Below are positions 26,001 through 39,800 of a stretch of 64,000 bases of DNA, in pieces (the stretch's first letter is position 1; each line of letters begins with the position of its first letter). The stretch comes from Marisa cornuarietis (lineage: Eukaryota > Mollusca > Gastropoda > Architaenioglossa > Ampullariidae): the NCBI GenBank assembly GCA_004794655.1, contig SMMW01000126.1:496001-560000 (forward strand), given 5' to 3'. The translations under genes and the position numbers were made by a program. The notes below the pieces were generated by a model, which worked only from the letters and a program-made list of their open reading frames with translations, ran no database searches and was not told where the DNA came from.

Positions 26001-29000
26001 GAACTTAATCCAAACGCAAAGACGCGCATGCTCCCTGTTTCTGTATCAGTGACCATAAAAGGTAGGAGATGGTCATCACCGTCACAACAGCTGGCCCTGA
26101 GGTAAGTGGAGGCTCTAACACCTCATTCACCTCCGACTATCAGATCAGGGACAGTCCTTTGGTATTGTTTGCCATACTAATTGCAGGCTGTGTTGAAGCC
26201 TGCGCGAAGAAAGACCAGACGGACAGGATATCGGTACATCCAGTGTGGTCTTCCTCCCCCTCCCCCATATTGCTACCCCTTTACTTTGGCTAGGTCGTTT
26301 CACCAACATAAAGCATCCCCACCCACTCGCTGCCGCCACCTTTCCTTCCTAAAGCCCATTAGAGGTATTTCGTCAATTATTCAGCGCATGCACAGTACAA
26401 ACTCGTCGGTGGTCGAAGAAGAAGTCGGGTTCAGCCATTAGTGTTTACTACAGATCGAGATGGGTAAGCATGATCCCTGTTGTGTTATTAACTGTCACAA
26501 TCGTAGATCAAAATACAGAGAGGGAGGACGAACGGCTGGTCTGTCTTCGCTCAGGCTTCAACAGGCCTGGCCGCGCGCAAATCGTGGCGAGTAAACGGCT
26601 AACCGATCTTAGGCGATCTCCCGATCCCACATCGCATTAGCGTTTGTTTTGGGTACTGCCTGGCAATGGGCAAACTGATGTTGCAAGTTTCACCCTAGCT
26701 AGGCCCAACCTAGGTCCAATCTTGTGTGTTTGCTGGGGATAAGGTCCCTATGCAGCAATGATTCGGGAAAAGCAAATTCGAGTCCGGCCCGAGACATCAT
26801 TTGTATGGCAAACCCTGGCGGAACGCAAAATTCAGTGAACCCAAAATTTTTTTAAAATATAGAAACATACATTTATGTTGTAGCGAGACTTATCCGCTTC
26901 TTATATTACTTCTTTTGTTTCTGCGTTTTTTTTAAGCTACCATGTAACAACCTTACTTATTAAGTACGTGGTATTGTTGTGAATCGGCACAATTACAAGT
27001 CTGTGAAACTTGGATGAATTACAAATGGCTTCACGAAAAAGCTTAACTGATACAAAGTACTACGGCTTAATGTAGTGCTTGTAGAGTAAAAGAATAAATG
27101 AATAAGATAAAGAAAAAAGTATGAATTTAATTTTCAAAGTTTTTGGCACAGGCAAACACAGCACAAACACAGCTATTCTGGCTCCAGTGGGTTGAGGCCG
27201 CGTTCCCTGATCTCGACTCTCGCGCATACTTCCTGCCTCCTGTCTACTTCAACCGCGTGCCGATGACATGTCAGTCGGTTGCTGGTCAGGATGTTCTGGT
27301 CCTTCAGTCGGCACCTGGACAGGCCGGTCAATCCAGCCGACCAACCACGAGTCCATCCACTGCTGGACAGACTTCTATTCCTCAGCCTCCTCGTGTTCAG
27401 GACAGTGATGTCAGAGACGACGCAACCATACAGAGGCTACTCGTCTGTCTGCAGGAAATGACTAAACAGAAGAGAGAAGTGTTGGTTGGAATGAGTAATC
27501 TACAGTTTGGACAGTACCTGGGTGAACCTTGCTACTCTGCTGCAGCTGCCCAACTTCCACTACCCGACAACCTTCCTTCTGCTCTGCCTCGGAACTGGAA
27601 ACAGGGAGACTTTGATGTGCTGCTTATTCACCGAGATCATGGTCTTGTCGTCTGTGAGGTGAAGGCGTTTGGTGACAACACACAGACACTGAATATGTCA
27701 CAGCAGGATATAGACAACAACATTAGAAAGAAACTACAACAGGCCGTGTCACAGCTGGACAAGGCGGAGGCCATGTTGTCCCACCTGGTGTCCGACATCG
27801 CTCCCGGTCTGCGCATCACTAAGACCATCGCTTTCCCCAACCTCACGGCTCATCAAGTTCAACAGGCCATCTCCGGCGACACCCAGCTAACTCAGGTTTA
27901 GTAGCATTCTGTCCTCTTTACATAAAACACCACCAGTAATAATAACTGCTTTTTAAAATTGACATCTGCTTTCTGTCGGTGGAAGATAAGTGTTGGCTTG
28001 CGATGTTTTTAGATTTCGGTCAACATGTTTTGAGTAAGTCCGTCTGGGGACAACTGAGCAACATGTCTGAACCTCCAAACCCTCTGTGAAAATTAAGAAT
28101 TTAAATAAATGACTTAGCTCTTAAGAAGTCTTGCACAAGTGTTTAAGAAGAAAACATGCTAGACTGAATTTTTGTGATGATTCAATGTCGCATGTTTCTT
28201 TTGATTAAAGAGAAGGGGGGCATGTCTACAAGCTTGAAGAGTTCATGAGAGCGAAGGCCGCCATTTTATGTTACTCTGTACACGTCCCCAGCCTGCAAGA
28301 GATTCGGGATTTGTAAGGGACCCGTATGGGAGGATGGGTGAAAATGTGGGCTATGGGCTGTGGCGCTCATTTATGGCCATACATCCCAACGGGCGTAACC
28401 GTTACGCGCTTTACACTGACCCGTATGTCGGACATTTCGCTCGCCGTGTGACCCCGCGCCCGCATTAGCTGACCAGCTGCAGGATTGCGTACTCGCCTCC
28501 GGCTGGGATTCCACCGTCAACAACCAGCGCGTCATCGCGTCTCGCTACTCGCTCTTTTCCGACTGACAGTTACACGGCTTTGTCCATTACATCACATCAC
28601 AGGAGCGCACCACACGTCTTGAAATATTAAGTGAGTTTAAAAGTTCAAGTTAAACTAAGCTCTAATATTATAGTATTAATTATTTACAAAAGTTGAGACT
28701 TGTTTATCTAGTGTAGTGCTTTGTTGTATTTGTTCAACTTTTAGTTTGTATAAACCAGTCCGATCGAGCTATCGCAGTGAGTTTACAAATTAGTAAGAAT
28801 TAAGTGTGCCCTCTTCTTTCTTCTTCTTATTCCTGTACGCTCCCAGTGGAGCATAGGGCCGCAACCACACCCCGCCAACGGACCCAGTTCTGGGCACTCC
28901 TTTCTAGTTGGGACCATGTCATGCCAGCTGTCTCTGCCTCTCTGTGAACTGATCTCCACGTCTCTCTGGGTCTCCCAACCCTGTGCCTCCCTTGTGGGTT

Positions 29001-30781
29001 CCAGCCCAGAGCTTGTCTTGTTAAGTTGTCGGCTGGCTTTCGTAAGGTGTGACCAATCCAGCCCCACTTCCGCTTCCTGATGTCGTGGCTGGCAGGTTTT
29101 TGATTGGTTCTCTCCCACAGGTCTGTATTGGAGATCTTATCAGGCCATCTGATGTTGAGGATGTGGCGCAGAGATCTGTTGACGAATGTCTGTATCTTGT
29201 TAGTAATGGCATTTGTCACCCGCCATGTCTCGGATCCATAAAGAAGTATTGCCTTTACATTTGTGTTAAAGATGCGGATTTTGGTGTGTAAAGATAGAGC
29301 TTTGGAGTTCCAGATAGGTCGTAGGGTGTGGAATGCAAGCCTGGCTTTGTTTGTTCGGCTTCTTACATCCTCATCTGAACCTCCATCTTTGCTGCCAAGG
29401 TAGGTGAAACGGTCAGACTCTGTAATGCATTCCCCATGCAGTTGTAGTGGGGCTTCTTGCTTGTTGTTGACCCGCATTACTTCCGTCTTCTTGATGTTGA
29501 TGGTCAGGCCCGTCATCGCTGCTTCTTCTGCGAGCCGAGTGAGCTTTGTTTGTGCGTGTTGTTGTTTGTGGGACAGCAGGCTGATGTCGTCTGCAAAGTC
29601 GAGGTCTTCAAGTTGCCTGGCGAAGGTCCACTGAATGCCCGTGTTACTGTTAGAGGTTGTTCTTCTCATGATCCAGTCTAGGACGACCAGGAAGATTGTT
29701 GGTGAGAGCATACAACCTTGCCTCACTCCAGTCCTCACTGCGAAGGGGTCAGTCAGCTTTCCGTTGTGGATCACCTGGCATTCTCATACAGGTGTTGGAT
29801 GATGGCAATAAAGTTTGGTGGAAATCCGTAGTGCTGCATCAGTTTCCAGATGGTTTCCCTGTCTACGGAGTCAAAGGCTTTCTCAAAATCCACAAAGGTT
29901 ATGTATAGTGGTGCCTGCCATTCAATGGACTGTTCAATAATATTTCGTAGTGTAGCGATTTGGTCTATGCATGATTTTCCCTACCAAAAGCCTGCCTGTT
30001 CTTGCTCAGTCTCTTGTCTAGGGCATTTTTAGTCTCTCCAGGATGATTCTGGTAGGCACCTTGCTTGGAGTGGACAACAGCATAATCCCACGCCAATTGC
30101 TGCATTGTGTCAGGTCGCCTTTTTGGGTAGCTTTACTAGGTAGCTAAGCTTCCAGTCTGCTGGAACTTGTTCCTGTTCCCAAATTTTCTTCAGCAGTGGG
30201 TGTAACATCTCTGCTGCGGCTGTTGGATCTGCCTTTAGTGCTTCTGCAGGAATGCCATCTGGGACTGCCGCCTTGCCAGACTTCAAGGACTTGATGGCTT
30301 TGATGATTTCTGCCTTGGTTGGTGGGCTGTTGTTTACTTGAAGCTGTTCGGGGGCTGGGGGAATGTCCAAGGTGACGTCTCGGGAAACTCTGTATGCGAC
30401 ACTGTCAGTCAATCGTCGCTTTTCAGGCACTTGGCGTTGGGTGTAGTCGCGGCAGCTGACAGGACTGCCACTCTATCGTATTGTGGGCAATAGTCAGCAC
30501 GTCTATCCAGTCTTTGACCTTTGTAACCCATTTCTTCCTCTGATCACCGCGGATACGTCATATGTGTCACATGATCGAACTACTCCGGTTACAACAATAC
30601 AATACAATACGACTTTATACCCAACGGCAATTCCAGATAGTGCTCGCACTAGCAGTAATACATACATGATATAAAATAGATAATACATATACATGATATA
30701 AGAGGAGATGATACAGACATATACACGATATAAAAAGATAATGTATACATGTTAAAATAATCTATTTCTCCCTCGCGCGCA

Positions 30782-30824
<43 letters not shown>

Positions 30825-33800
30825 AAGCAGCAGTCTTGAGGGGAACCTGTACAGGTGACAACAGGGTCTGAGAGAAGACCATTAACAGAAACTCTCTACT
30901 GTCTGTTTATTAAAAAGTTCAGAATCCAGAGAGTTAGTTAGAGGGAGAGATGGAAGTCTGAGACTAGACTCTCTGCTAAGAAGTGAGGTTGCACAGTGTT
31001 AAAAGCAGAAGAGAAATCAGCAAAGAGAAGCCTGGCATGAGCTTTAGGTTTCTCCAGATGTTTGTACAGTGTATTTAGTATAAACAGCTTAGCATCATCG
31101 ACACTTATTCCAGGTCTGTAGGCAAACTACAGCGGGTCAAGATGTTTATCAACAGCAGTCATAACCGCGCTTGTTACGATTTTCTCAAGTGATAATATGA
31201 TGAGTGAGGTAAGAACCACTGGTCTGAAGTCGTTGGGTTGACTGGGCCTAGTAATGTTTGGGACAGGCACAATGTGCGAAAGTTTCCAGATATCAGGAAT
31301 GTGACCAGAATCTACAGACAGCTGGAATGGAATAGATGTTGAAAAACTCCGCTAAGTTGTTCGGTGCAGTGATGGAGGGTGCGTCCGCAGATCCCGTCTG
31401 GATCCGGAGCCTTGTTAACATTTACTCGCCTCAAGAGATCTTTGACAGATGACTGGGCAATCAGCAACCCATGCTCAGGGACCAGAGACTGTTTTAGTGT
31501 GGAAACATTGATAGAGAAGTCGTGTTTCTCAAAGCGGGCATAATAAGAATTAAGCACGTTGGGAAGATCACACTCATCAACGCCTGCAAGTGCCACTTGA
31601 GATTATTAACCGAGGACATATTCTTAATACCATTCCATGCTGCCGTTAGGTCACCACTACTGAATTGTAGCTCAACTTTATCCTTGTACCTTATCTTAGC
31701 CTCCATAATGGCATCCCGCATCTCCCTGTCATGAGCAGTACCAGTGTAAAATACACACTTCCTGTTATTTATTACAGATTTCAGTTCCTTTGTCAAACCC
31801 CTCTACTTTCCAACTAAAACAACAATTAGGTCTTATGGCTGAGGTTCATCTGATGGTTATCCTCTTGATGTAGGTCATGGGACGAGGTCGGCCTACATGG
31901 GCTCACGAAGATCGATCTCTTTAGGGAGGAGCGGCGCAAGGTTCATATATCTCCTACCAGTAGGGCATGGCGGGCTTAGCTCTCGTTTAGGGCACGCTGT
32001 CTTTTTCACTCATGGCATCTGTTAACAGGGCTGGCTACCTTGCCGTGATCAAGCGTTAGTTGCTGCATGCTCGGCGTAAAACGCCATCTCATCTCAGTGA
32101 GCATATTAAATGTCACATAACAAACTTTTGTTTAACCTCTCTGGGTGAGAAAATTTGTTAAATGGTTTGATACGGAAGCGGATGGCCGAGTGGTTAGAGC
32201 GCTGGCGTCCGAACCAAGATCGCGCTGGTTCAATTCCCGATAAGCGCAGCAAACTTCCCCCAGTCGACCCAGCTGATGGGAATGGGTACCTGACTCCATA
32301 GAGGGTTGGGGAAGGTAAGGCAGCGAGGGAGAGGAGATTGGCACCACCCTCATGTAAAAGCTGGCCCCGAGAAAAGTGGGGTCTCTAACACCTCACTCCC
32401 CATCGACCTGAAAAGGTTATGGGATGACCTTTACATTAACCTTTACCTAACTATTAAATGTTTGAAAAAATGTTTTAAAAGGTTTTTAAAAGGTCGACAA
32501 AAAGTTGGAATTGAAACATTAATAACACATTACTTTGATGTGCATGATAAGCATTTGAAAAACATTTCCTGCGAATATTATTTGAATATTTCGCGAGAAC
32601 CATTTGTAAACGATTATAAGATGTTTAAATGCTATCTGGGTGCACCTGTGAATTAGACAAAATTGTGAACTTTCGGTTTTTGTTGTGTCTCACGTCATTC
32701 CGGGCAGAGTTCACCTTCTGTCCACCTGAACAGAAGGTGGGTATATAGACCGCCCGTAACCAGCCAGGGGGGCTGCTTTCTACCGTCTGTAGCGGATAAG
32801 AGTGTAGAGTGGGGATGGGGGTAGTAGGTTCGCACCTGTTGTTGAGTCTCTTGTATTTGAACAATTTTACTTGACGTTTTGTGTAATAAGCATTTGTCCG
32901 GAAAGGGACGTCCTGAACTGAAGCGATCTCGTGTTGTTTTTTTAGAAAGAGTGAACATGTCCGCGAGAAGTTCGTGACACCTTCATTCGAGCTACCTGTC
33001 GTCGTGTGGTGTCGACGTGTGCGCTGTACTTGCGCCATAGATATCGCTGTGACTGTGACGTTGGTTGTCGCAGTGGTGCTGTTACGGTGGCTGAGGGCTG
33101 TTGTAACTGCAACCAGTACTGCTGGAGGGGCTATTGTTGGGACTTGGAGACAGGCATCAGGGAAATTCTCTAACTGGTGCTCAAAGGAATACGCCGAGCT
33201 CACGGAACGTTGTAGTCAGAAAACTGGGGTTTTGACAGCTGGAGGTGGTGTGAGAAGAGACGACAAGACGGGTGATAGGTTCACCACCATCTTACAAGCC
33301 GTACCAGAGGGGGGTCGTGTCCGATTATCTCCGAGGTGTAGGGACCGTTACAGCGATGCGGAACGACTTAACCAGTGCTGTGATATTTTGCTGCCGATAT
33401 CTTTGTCGTCCTGACGACCGAAGACGTGAGGCAGACGCGTGGGCTTCATAGGACTAAACACCGAGGCAAACAGCAAGACTAAAGTAAGACTTTTCTAATT
33501 TTAACAGAAGATTAAGCGGGGGAAGGGGGCAAGTGTCCGCTCCTTCTAGAGTGGTTAGAATTTGAGTACTCGCTGGAAGTATTGCGGAGAACTCTGTGTG
33601 TGTGTGTGTGTGTGTGTGTTTAAACCTTCCACAGGTTGTGCTAGTGCATAGCGGTGTGCTGCCCTTTCTGACTCTGTTTTTTTTTTTTTTGGTTATGTGT
33701 GTGCTGGGTGCACATAGAGACATTTGTATTTCTTGCATATATTGTATTCCTTGTAAATCTTTTATATGTTGAGCTTGTGCAGCTTGTAAACATATTTGAG

Positions 33801-36800
33801 TAGGTATTATTTCCCGATAGTCAAGATCTGTTGTAAAAATAATTGTGACATTAGCTTAACTACCTTGCTGTAAGGATACTGTTTTATTGCTTTGTTTGGA
33901 GAATTTTCTTGTGTATTCTTTGCTTGTTTAACTCGACATTGAGTTTAATAATAATTACTCGTGTCTCTGGGAGGGACGCCCTACAGTCTACACCAAAGTG
34001 ATCTCTTTTTGTTAATCTTTTAGAAAGAAGACTTTTAGAATGTCAGCTGCTAGTGCGTGACACCCCGAGAAAAGTGAGTCTCTGACACCTCGCTTCACAA
34101 TTACCTTAAAAATGGTTACAGGACGACCTTTACTGTTATTCTCATTTCAAGACATCCTGCTCAACTTGTCGGTTGCATGGTATCCTATGAGGTCAAGGAT
34201 CAAAGCTTGAGTCATTTTATGTCAGACATAACAAAGCGATTACTTTGCTGCATGAAAATTACAGAAAATGTACCTGACATGTCAAATTACTCCTCACAAT
34301 CAATATTTTGATGCTTTTCATGACAGTAAGCAGTTTGTGAAAAAGACAAACCGAACTCTTAAATTTAATTAAAATATCTAAGAGATGTTGGTTCTGCATA
34401 CTAGTTTATCCATATGTTCATATTGAATTGTTTTTGTGAAGTTATTATTAACTGCTGGCCAAGTTAAGTAAAAGAATTATCTTTGTAGTGGCACCGTATC
34501 TGTGCAAGTTTTTGTTTCCTCACTACTTTACTGACAGTCAAAGCGAGGTGTTTGTCTATAGGACTAGAGACAGAAATAAGTAGTGACTAGACACTATGCA
34601 TACTCTGAGCATGCGCAGTGACAACACTTACATGTATCCTCTCTCTGCCCTGCATGCTTAAAGTGTCCACTCTGAAAATTAAAGTTGATTTGTTTTCTAT
34701 TTTCTGTTATTAGAAGGTATTATTGCAATATTAAAAAAACCCAACATTTGTAATTGTATTCTAATTTTGTTCTAGGAAAAGATGTGTTAAACGGCTTGTA
34801 GCAATTATAAACTGGCTTACACATGTTTAAAAGCGGTTATAGTAGTAAGATTGAGAGGAGATGTTGACAAGCAAACAACAAAACATGGAATAAAATAATA
34901 ACAACTAATTGTTCAACGGTTTGGATTTCAACAAACTGCTATCTCCAAAATAATTGAACAGATCGCAATAAATATGTCAACAGTTGAAACAATTAGTTGG
35001 TCTTCCTTTAACTCGCTTGCGTTCATTTTTCACCTATGGTAGACAATATAATTAACTGTCGCCGGGAGACACGACAAGTGGAGGGACACTATGTGTTGGG
35101 GAAGTGGAGGCTGAATGTTCCTAGAAAGGTGCGTTGTATAAGTGGATTTGTGTCTTGCATGTTTATATTAATTTGTTTTTTTTTTTGTAATTGTCAATAG
35201 GCGCAGTCTAGGGCCGGGAGTATGTGGCCATGAGTCTTTGGGCCTGGCTAATGCCAGGAAATAAATGGAGTGTTTTTACTCTGAAGAATTTATCCTGGAG
35301 TATTTGGATAGTTTTTACCCTGAACTATTTATCCTGTAGTATTTAGAGAGTTTTTACCCTGAACTATTTATCCTGTAGTATTTGGAGGAGTTTTACCCAG
35401 AACTATTTATCCTGCAGTATTTGGAGAGATTGTACTCTGAAGTATTTATCCTGTAGTATTTGGAGAGTTTGTACCCTGAAATATTTATCCTGTAGTGTTT
35501 TGACCCAAGAAAGTTGCCATCGCCTGTCCCCAAAAGTCAACATCGAGGTGTTTTAACGTCTGTACTCCTAGTGAAGGCCTCAGTGATTTTTAAGATATTC
35601 GTGGAAATAATATATAATTTAGTTTCTTGGATTAGTGTAACATCAGACTGAAGTTAATGTAATTAGTAGTGTTGTGAAAAACAGTATCAAGTGTGAACGG
35701 TATAAAAGTGTCCTTGTGACGAACTATTAAACGCTAGTATTCTTCTGTTGACAATCAAAATGATAAAAAGAAACTTTCTATTGTAATAATTGAGTTGTTG
35801 AATAATGAGTAGCTTTTTGGATGTGCAGTAAGAATTAGTTTTTTTTTAACAATTTTATTAATTCCGGTACAACATTATTGTTAATATAATTAAATGTACA
35901 CAGGGCCAGCAAAGAGGCAGATTTAGTTTTATTGCTAACAACTAAAGAAGAAAACGAGCAAATGTCCAGGCGAGTACGTGAGTGTCAGTGTCTGTGACAG
36001 CCATGTATTCACATTTCTTTCTATTTTCCACGGGAGCCGCCATTTTCACATGACATGTGCTGATGAGGGCGAATATTCGGTTTAAACAGTTTTATCGTCT
36101 TTAAACCAGTTTTAGAAAAAGTTCTGAATCTGTGCTGTTTAACGCTTTTGCAAAAATTCTATAAATTGCTTAAACTAATTAAATTTAAGGTGACAAAGTC
36201 TTTGAAATAAGACATGTGTTGTACGACAAATACATGGGCTCTCAGTCATAAGATCATAGGTTTAACATATCTAGCCTTCTTGAGATGTTCATTATTGTCC
36301 TCCTTACATGGCACAGAGCCTGGTCTACACGCAAGTATAAAGTTATTATTTTTTGAAAATATATCTATCCTGTTACCATACTGAGCTACAGACCCCTGTT
36401 TAAATTGCATGTAGTGTTTATGCTGAGGTCTTTCAGTGTACACATCATTACATCTGTCGGCTGAGAACATCTTTATATTTGGGTCGTTTACTGTTTACAC
36501 CATGGGCTTCTCTTTCAGGATCTGCGTCGAAGGTTGGGAACAACAGGCCCCGCCGACATCACTGGCCTGTGCCTGTGCTCTGATCAGTTGTCTGACCCCA
36601 AGACCCCGTGTGACGTCAGTAGTCACGTGCTGAGGGAACTCGGACACTGGTGGCAGCGACGTGTGGCTGGGGCTGGACCTGATAGTCACATGACACCTAA
36701 CGTGTACAGGACTCTGGTGGCCAGGTAAGTGGTAGAAGTGTAGGTGATATGATAATACAGCGACGTGTGGCTGGGGCTGACAGTCAGAACACCACCTTGA

Positions 36801-39800
36801 ACATCTACAAGAGTCTGGTAGTCAGGTGAGTCTTTGGGAGTAACAGCCATGTTAGCGCTTTTCAAAATTTTATAAAATGCTTCAGTGCTATCTGGGTAGA
36901 TATTTTACTTCCTTTCATCACACACAATGTAAATGTCAGCCTGTCGTCAGGTGTTTTCCTATCTTTGTTAAAAAATGTGCTGGTGAGGCCACTTCTAAAG
37001 AAATCCACGCTTGATGTCAATGTGCTAAACAACTACCGTCCAGGTTCTAACTTGTCTTTTCTCTCTAAGATCATAGAGAAAATAGTTTTGACAAAGCTCT
37101 GGGCCTACTTACAAGAGCACCATCTTATCCCACAAGCTCAGTCGGCATATAGACCTTTCCACAGCACTGAGACCACTCTTATTAAAGTAACGACAGACTT
37201 ATTATCTGCCCTTGACAGTGGTGATGTTTCTCCCTTAATTCTAGTGGACCTGTCTGCTGAATTAGACACAATAGACCACTCTCTGCTCCTTCATAGGCTT
37301 CACACCCTCTACGGGATTTCTGGACCTGCCCTCTCATGGTTCAACTCCTATCTCCCAGTCTGTGTTAGTTGACGGTCAGACATCTCGCCCTCCTCCAATT
37401 CTCTGTGGTGTTCCCCAAGGCTCAGTACTTGGCCCAGTTCTGTTCATCCTGTACACTAAACCACTTTCATCGTGCATCCGGTCTCACCAGGTTTCTCATC
37501 AATCCTATGCTGACGACACGCAGCTTTACTGTTCTACTCCACTGGCTGTCTTACTCTGCTATTAGCTCTATAGATGGTTGTATCAGCGATGTCAAGGACT
37601 GGACGGTAAAAAACAAGCTTTAACTAAATGATGATAAAACGGAAGCCCTCTTGTGCCATAGAAGAAGACATCAACCTCCACTCGTCAGTCTGCCCAATCA
37701 CATCAAGGTGGGCGACAGCAACATCACCTTCACGTCATCCGTTAGGAATCTGGGATTTATTGTCACTGATGACATGACACTCGATAGACATGTAGCAGCT
37801 GTCTGTCAGCCTGTCTATTATGATAAACATGTTGCAACTGTCTGTCAGTCTGCCTATTATGATAAACATGTTACAGCTGTCTGTCAGTCTGCCTATTATG
37901 ATAAACATGTTACAGATGTCTGTCAGTCTGCCTATTATGATAAACATTACAGCTGTCTGTCAGTCTGCCTATTATCAGATCCGTAAGATCAGTACCATCC
38001 GTCATTTTCTCTCTACACGCGCTACCAACACTCTTGTCTGTGTTTTTGTTCTTTCTCGACTTGACTACTGCAACTCCTTGCTGGCAGGCTGCCCTTCATC
38101 CCTCATTCAGAGACTCCAGAGAGTACAGAACTCCGCTGCACGTCTGGTGCTTAGAGCCACGAAACGGGACCATGTCACTCCTCTCCTTCGTTTTCTACGC
38201 TGGCTACCCATCTGTTTTCACATCCAGTACAAAATGTCTGTGCTGTGTTTTAATTTCTTTGCAGGCTCCTGTCGTGATTATTTCTATGAACTTCCCTTCC
38301 CTTACATCCCGGCCCTAATTCTACGCTGTTCCTCTAATGACCGTATCCTAACTGTTCCTGTCACCAGAACAACAACATATGGTCACAGGATTTTTGGCTA
38401 CTGTGCAGCAAAACAAAGGAACTCTCTCCCTTTCCATATCCGCCACCTTCCTACAACTGATTGCTTTAAATCTGCACTGAAAACACACCTCTTCCTTGAG
38501 CATTACTCCTAACACAGTCCTCACAATGCTCGTCTTGCTGACCCCCCCCCCCCTCTGCTCTTGCTACCTGTGTACCCATCTTTCTCTGCAGAATCACTAT
38601 ATTCCATATTCTGTTACTTGCTGCCTTTTTGTGTTTTCCGTCTTTGTTTTGTTTGTCATCAGTATTGTCGTTTATTCTTCCGCCCCTTGTGTTCTATCCA
38701 TTTAGTCCATGTCTCTTCCTCGTTTTAAGCGCTGAGCATGCTCTCTATGAGTGTGAATATGCGCTATACAAATCTTGAGAGTTGTTCACAGGGATCTTAT
38801 TTAAATGTTCGACGCTAAGGTCTCGTCTTCGTATGGTTGAGCCATATTGTTGTGTGTAAGAGATGACAGAACGCGTGGCGCACAAGGCCGAAAGCAGATT
38901 GGAGGTAAACACTAAAATCCTTCTGAGGATAACGTCACGAGAAGTAGTTCCGGTCAATAAGTTGCGCACTCTCTCGTATTTGCTTGGTGGCCTCTCCACG
39001 CAGAGAAAGTACCGATTCAACTTTCTTTTAGTGCATTAAACACACTTCTAGTGACAATCATTTACTAATTCGTCTTCGTAAGAAAAGTAAACAGTTCAAA
39101 TTGTATCATGACATTGATTATTGTGTGTAGTTCACTGTTAATACCGAGTACAAGACGATTTTGCATTCAAAGCGAGCTCTCATATGACCTTTAACATTTA
39201 TATATAAAAAATCTACAATTCATTTCTTATTGATTTGAGTAGATTCTGTGGTCCGGCTACAACAGTGAGTGTGCCATGTATATGTCCTCCACGTGTGAGT
39301 GTCAAGACCCTGGGTCAGGCCGTGTGGTGTACAGGAGAGTGCTATACTGCTGTAATAACACTCTTCCCGGAGCAACTTCACCTGCTCAACACGGCGCCTC
39401 CCAGACTCTTAGTCACCGGACCGCCCGGTACAGGTAAAACTGTGGTGCTGCTGCTGATGGGCATAGAATGGCTGCGATGGGATCACCCCGTCTACATTGT
39501 GAGTACTTGGAGTGAGAGTCTTGCAGCGTGCATCATGTTGTATCACCTGTTGCTGCAGACAGTAAACACACAACAGTCAGCAGGTGTATCACCCGGTCAG
39601 CCTCACCTCCTGCAGTATGATCATTATGATGATAAAGACATCGAGAAAGCTGTCAACGACTTGTCACAGGCGGCGATTGGAGGGTCGTTGTACGTCATCG
39701 CTGATGAAATAATGTGTGATTACAAGTAAGTTGTACAACTTGTGATGTGATGTTAACAGTGAGCGCCGTCTACCTCTCTATCTTATTATCACCACCAGGG

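Noticed and set aside
32173..32245. Possible functional tRNA gene
   Set aside because: A and B boxes are present, but the sequence continues into a SINE body found elsewhere in the window, and the acceptor stem is not clean.
32625..33414. 192-codon (minus) and 146-codon (plus) open frames
   Set aside because: They overlap each other inside the LTR-like block shared with 53064-54572, show no recognisable domain and are not conserved as frames in the other copies.
38745..39020. 91-codon minus-strand frame next to the L2-like LINE
   Set aside because: No recognised motif, no splice context; probably chance or an unidentified repeat.
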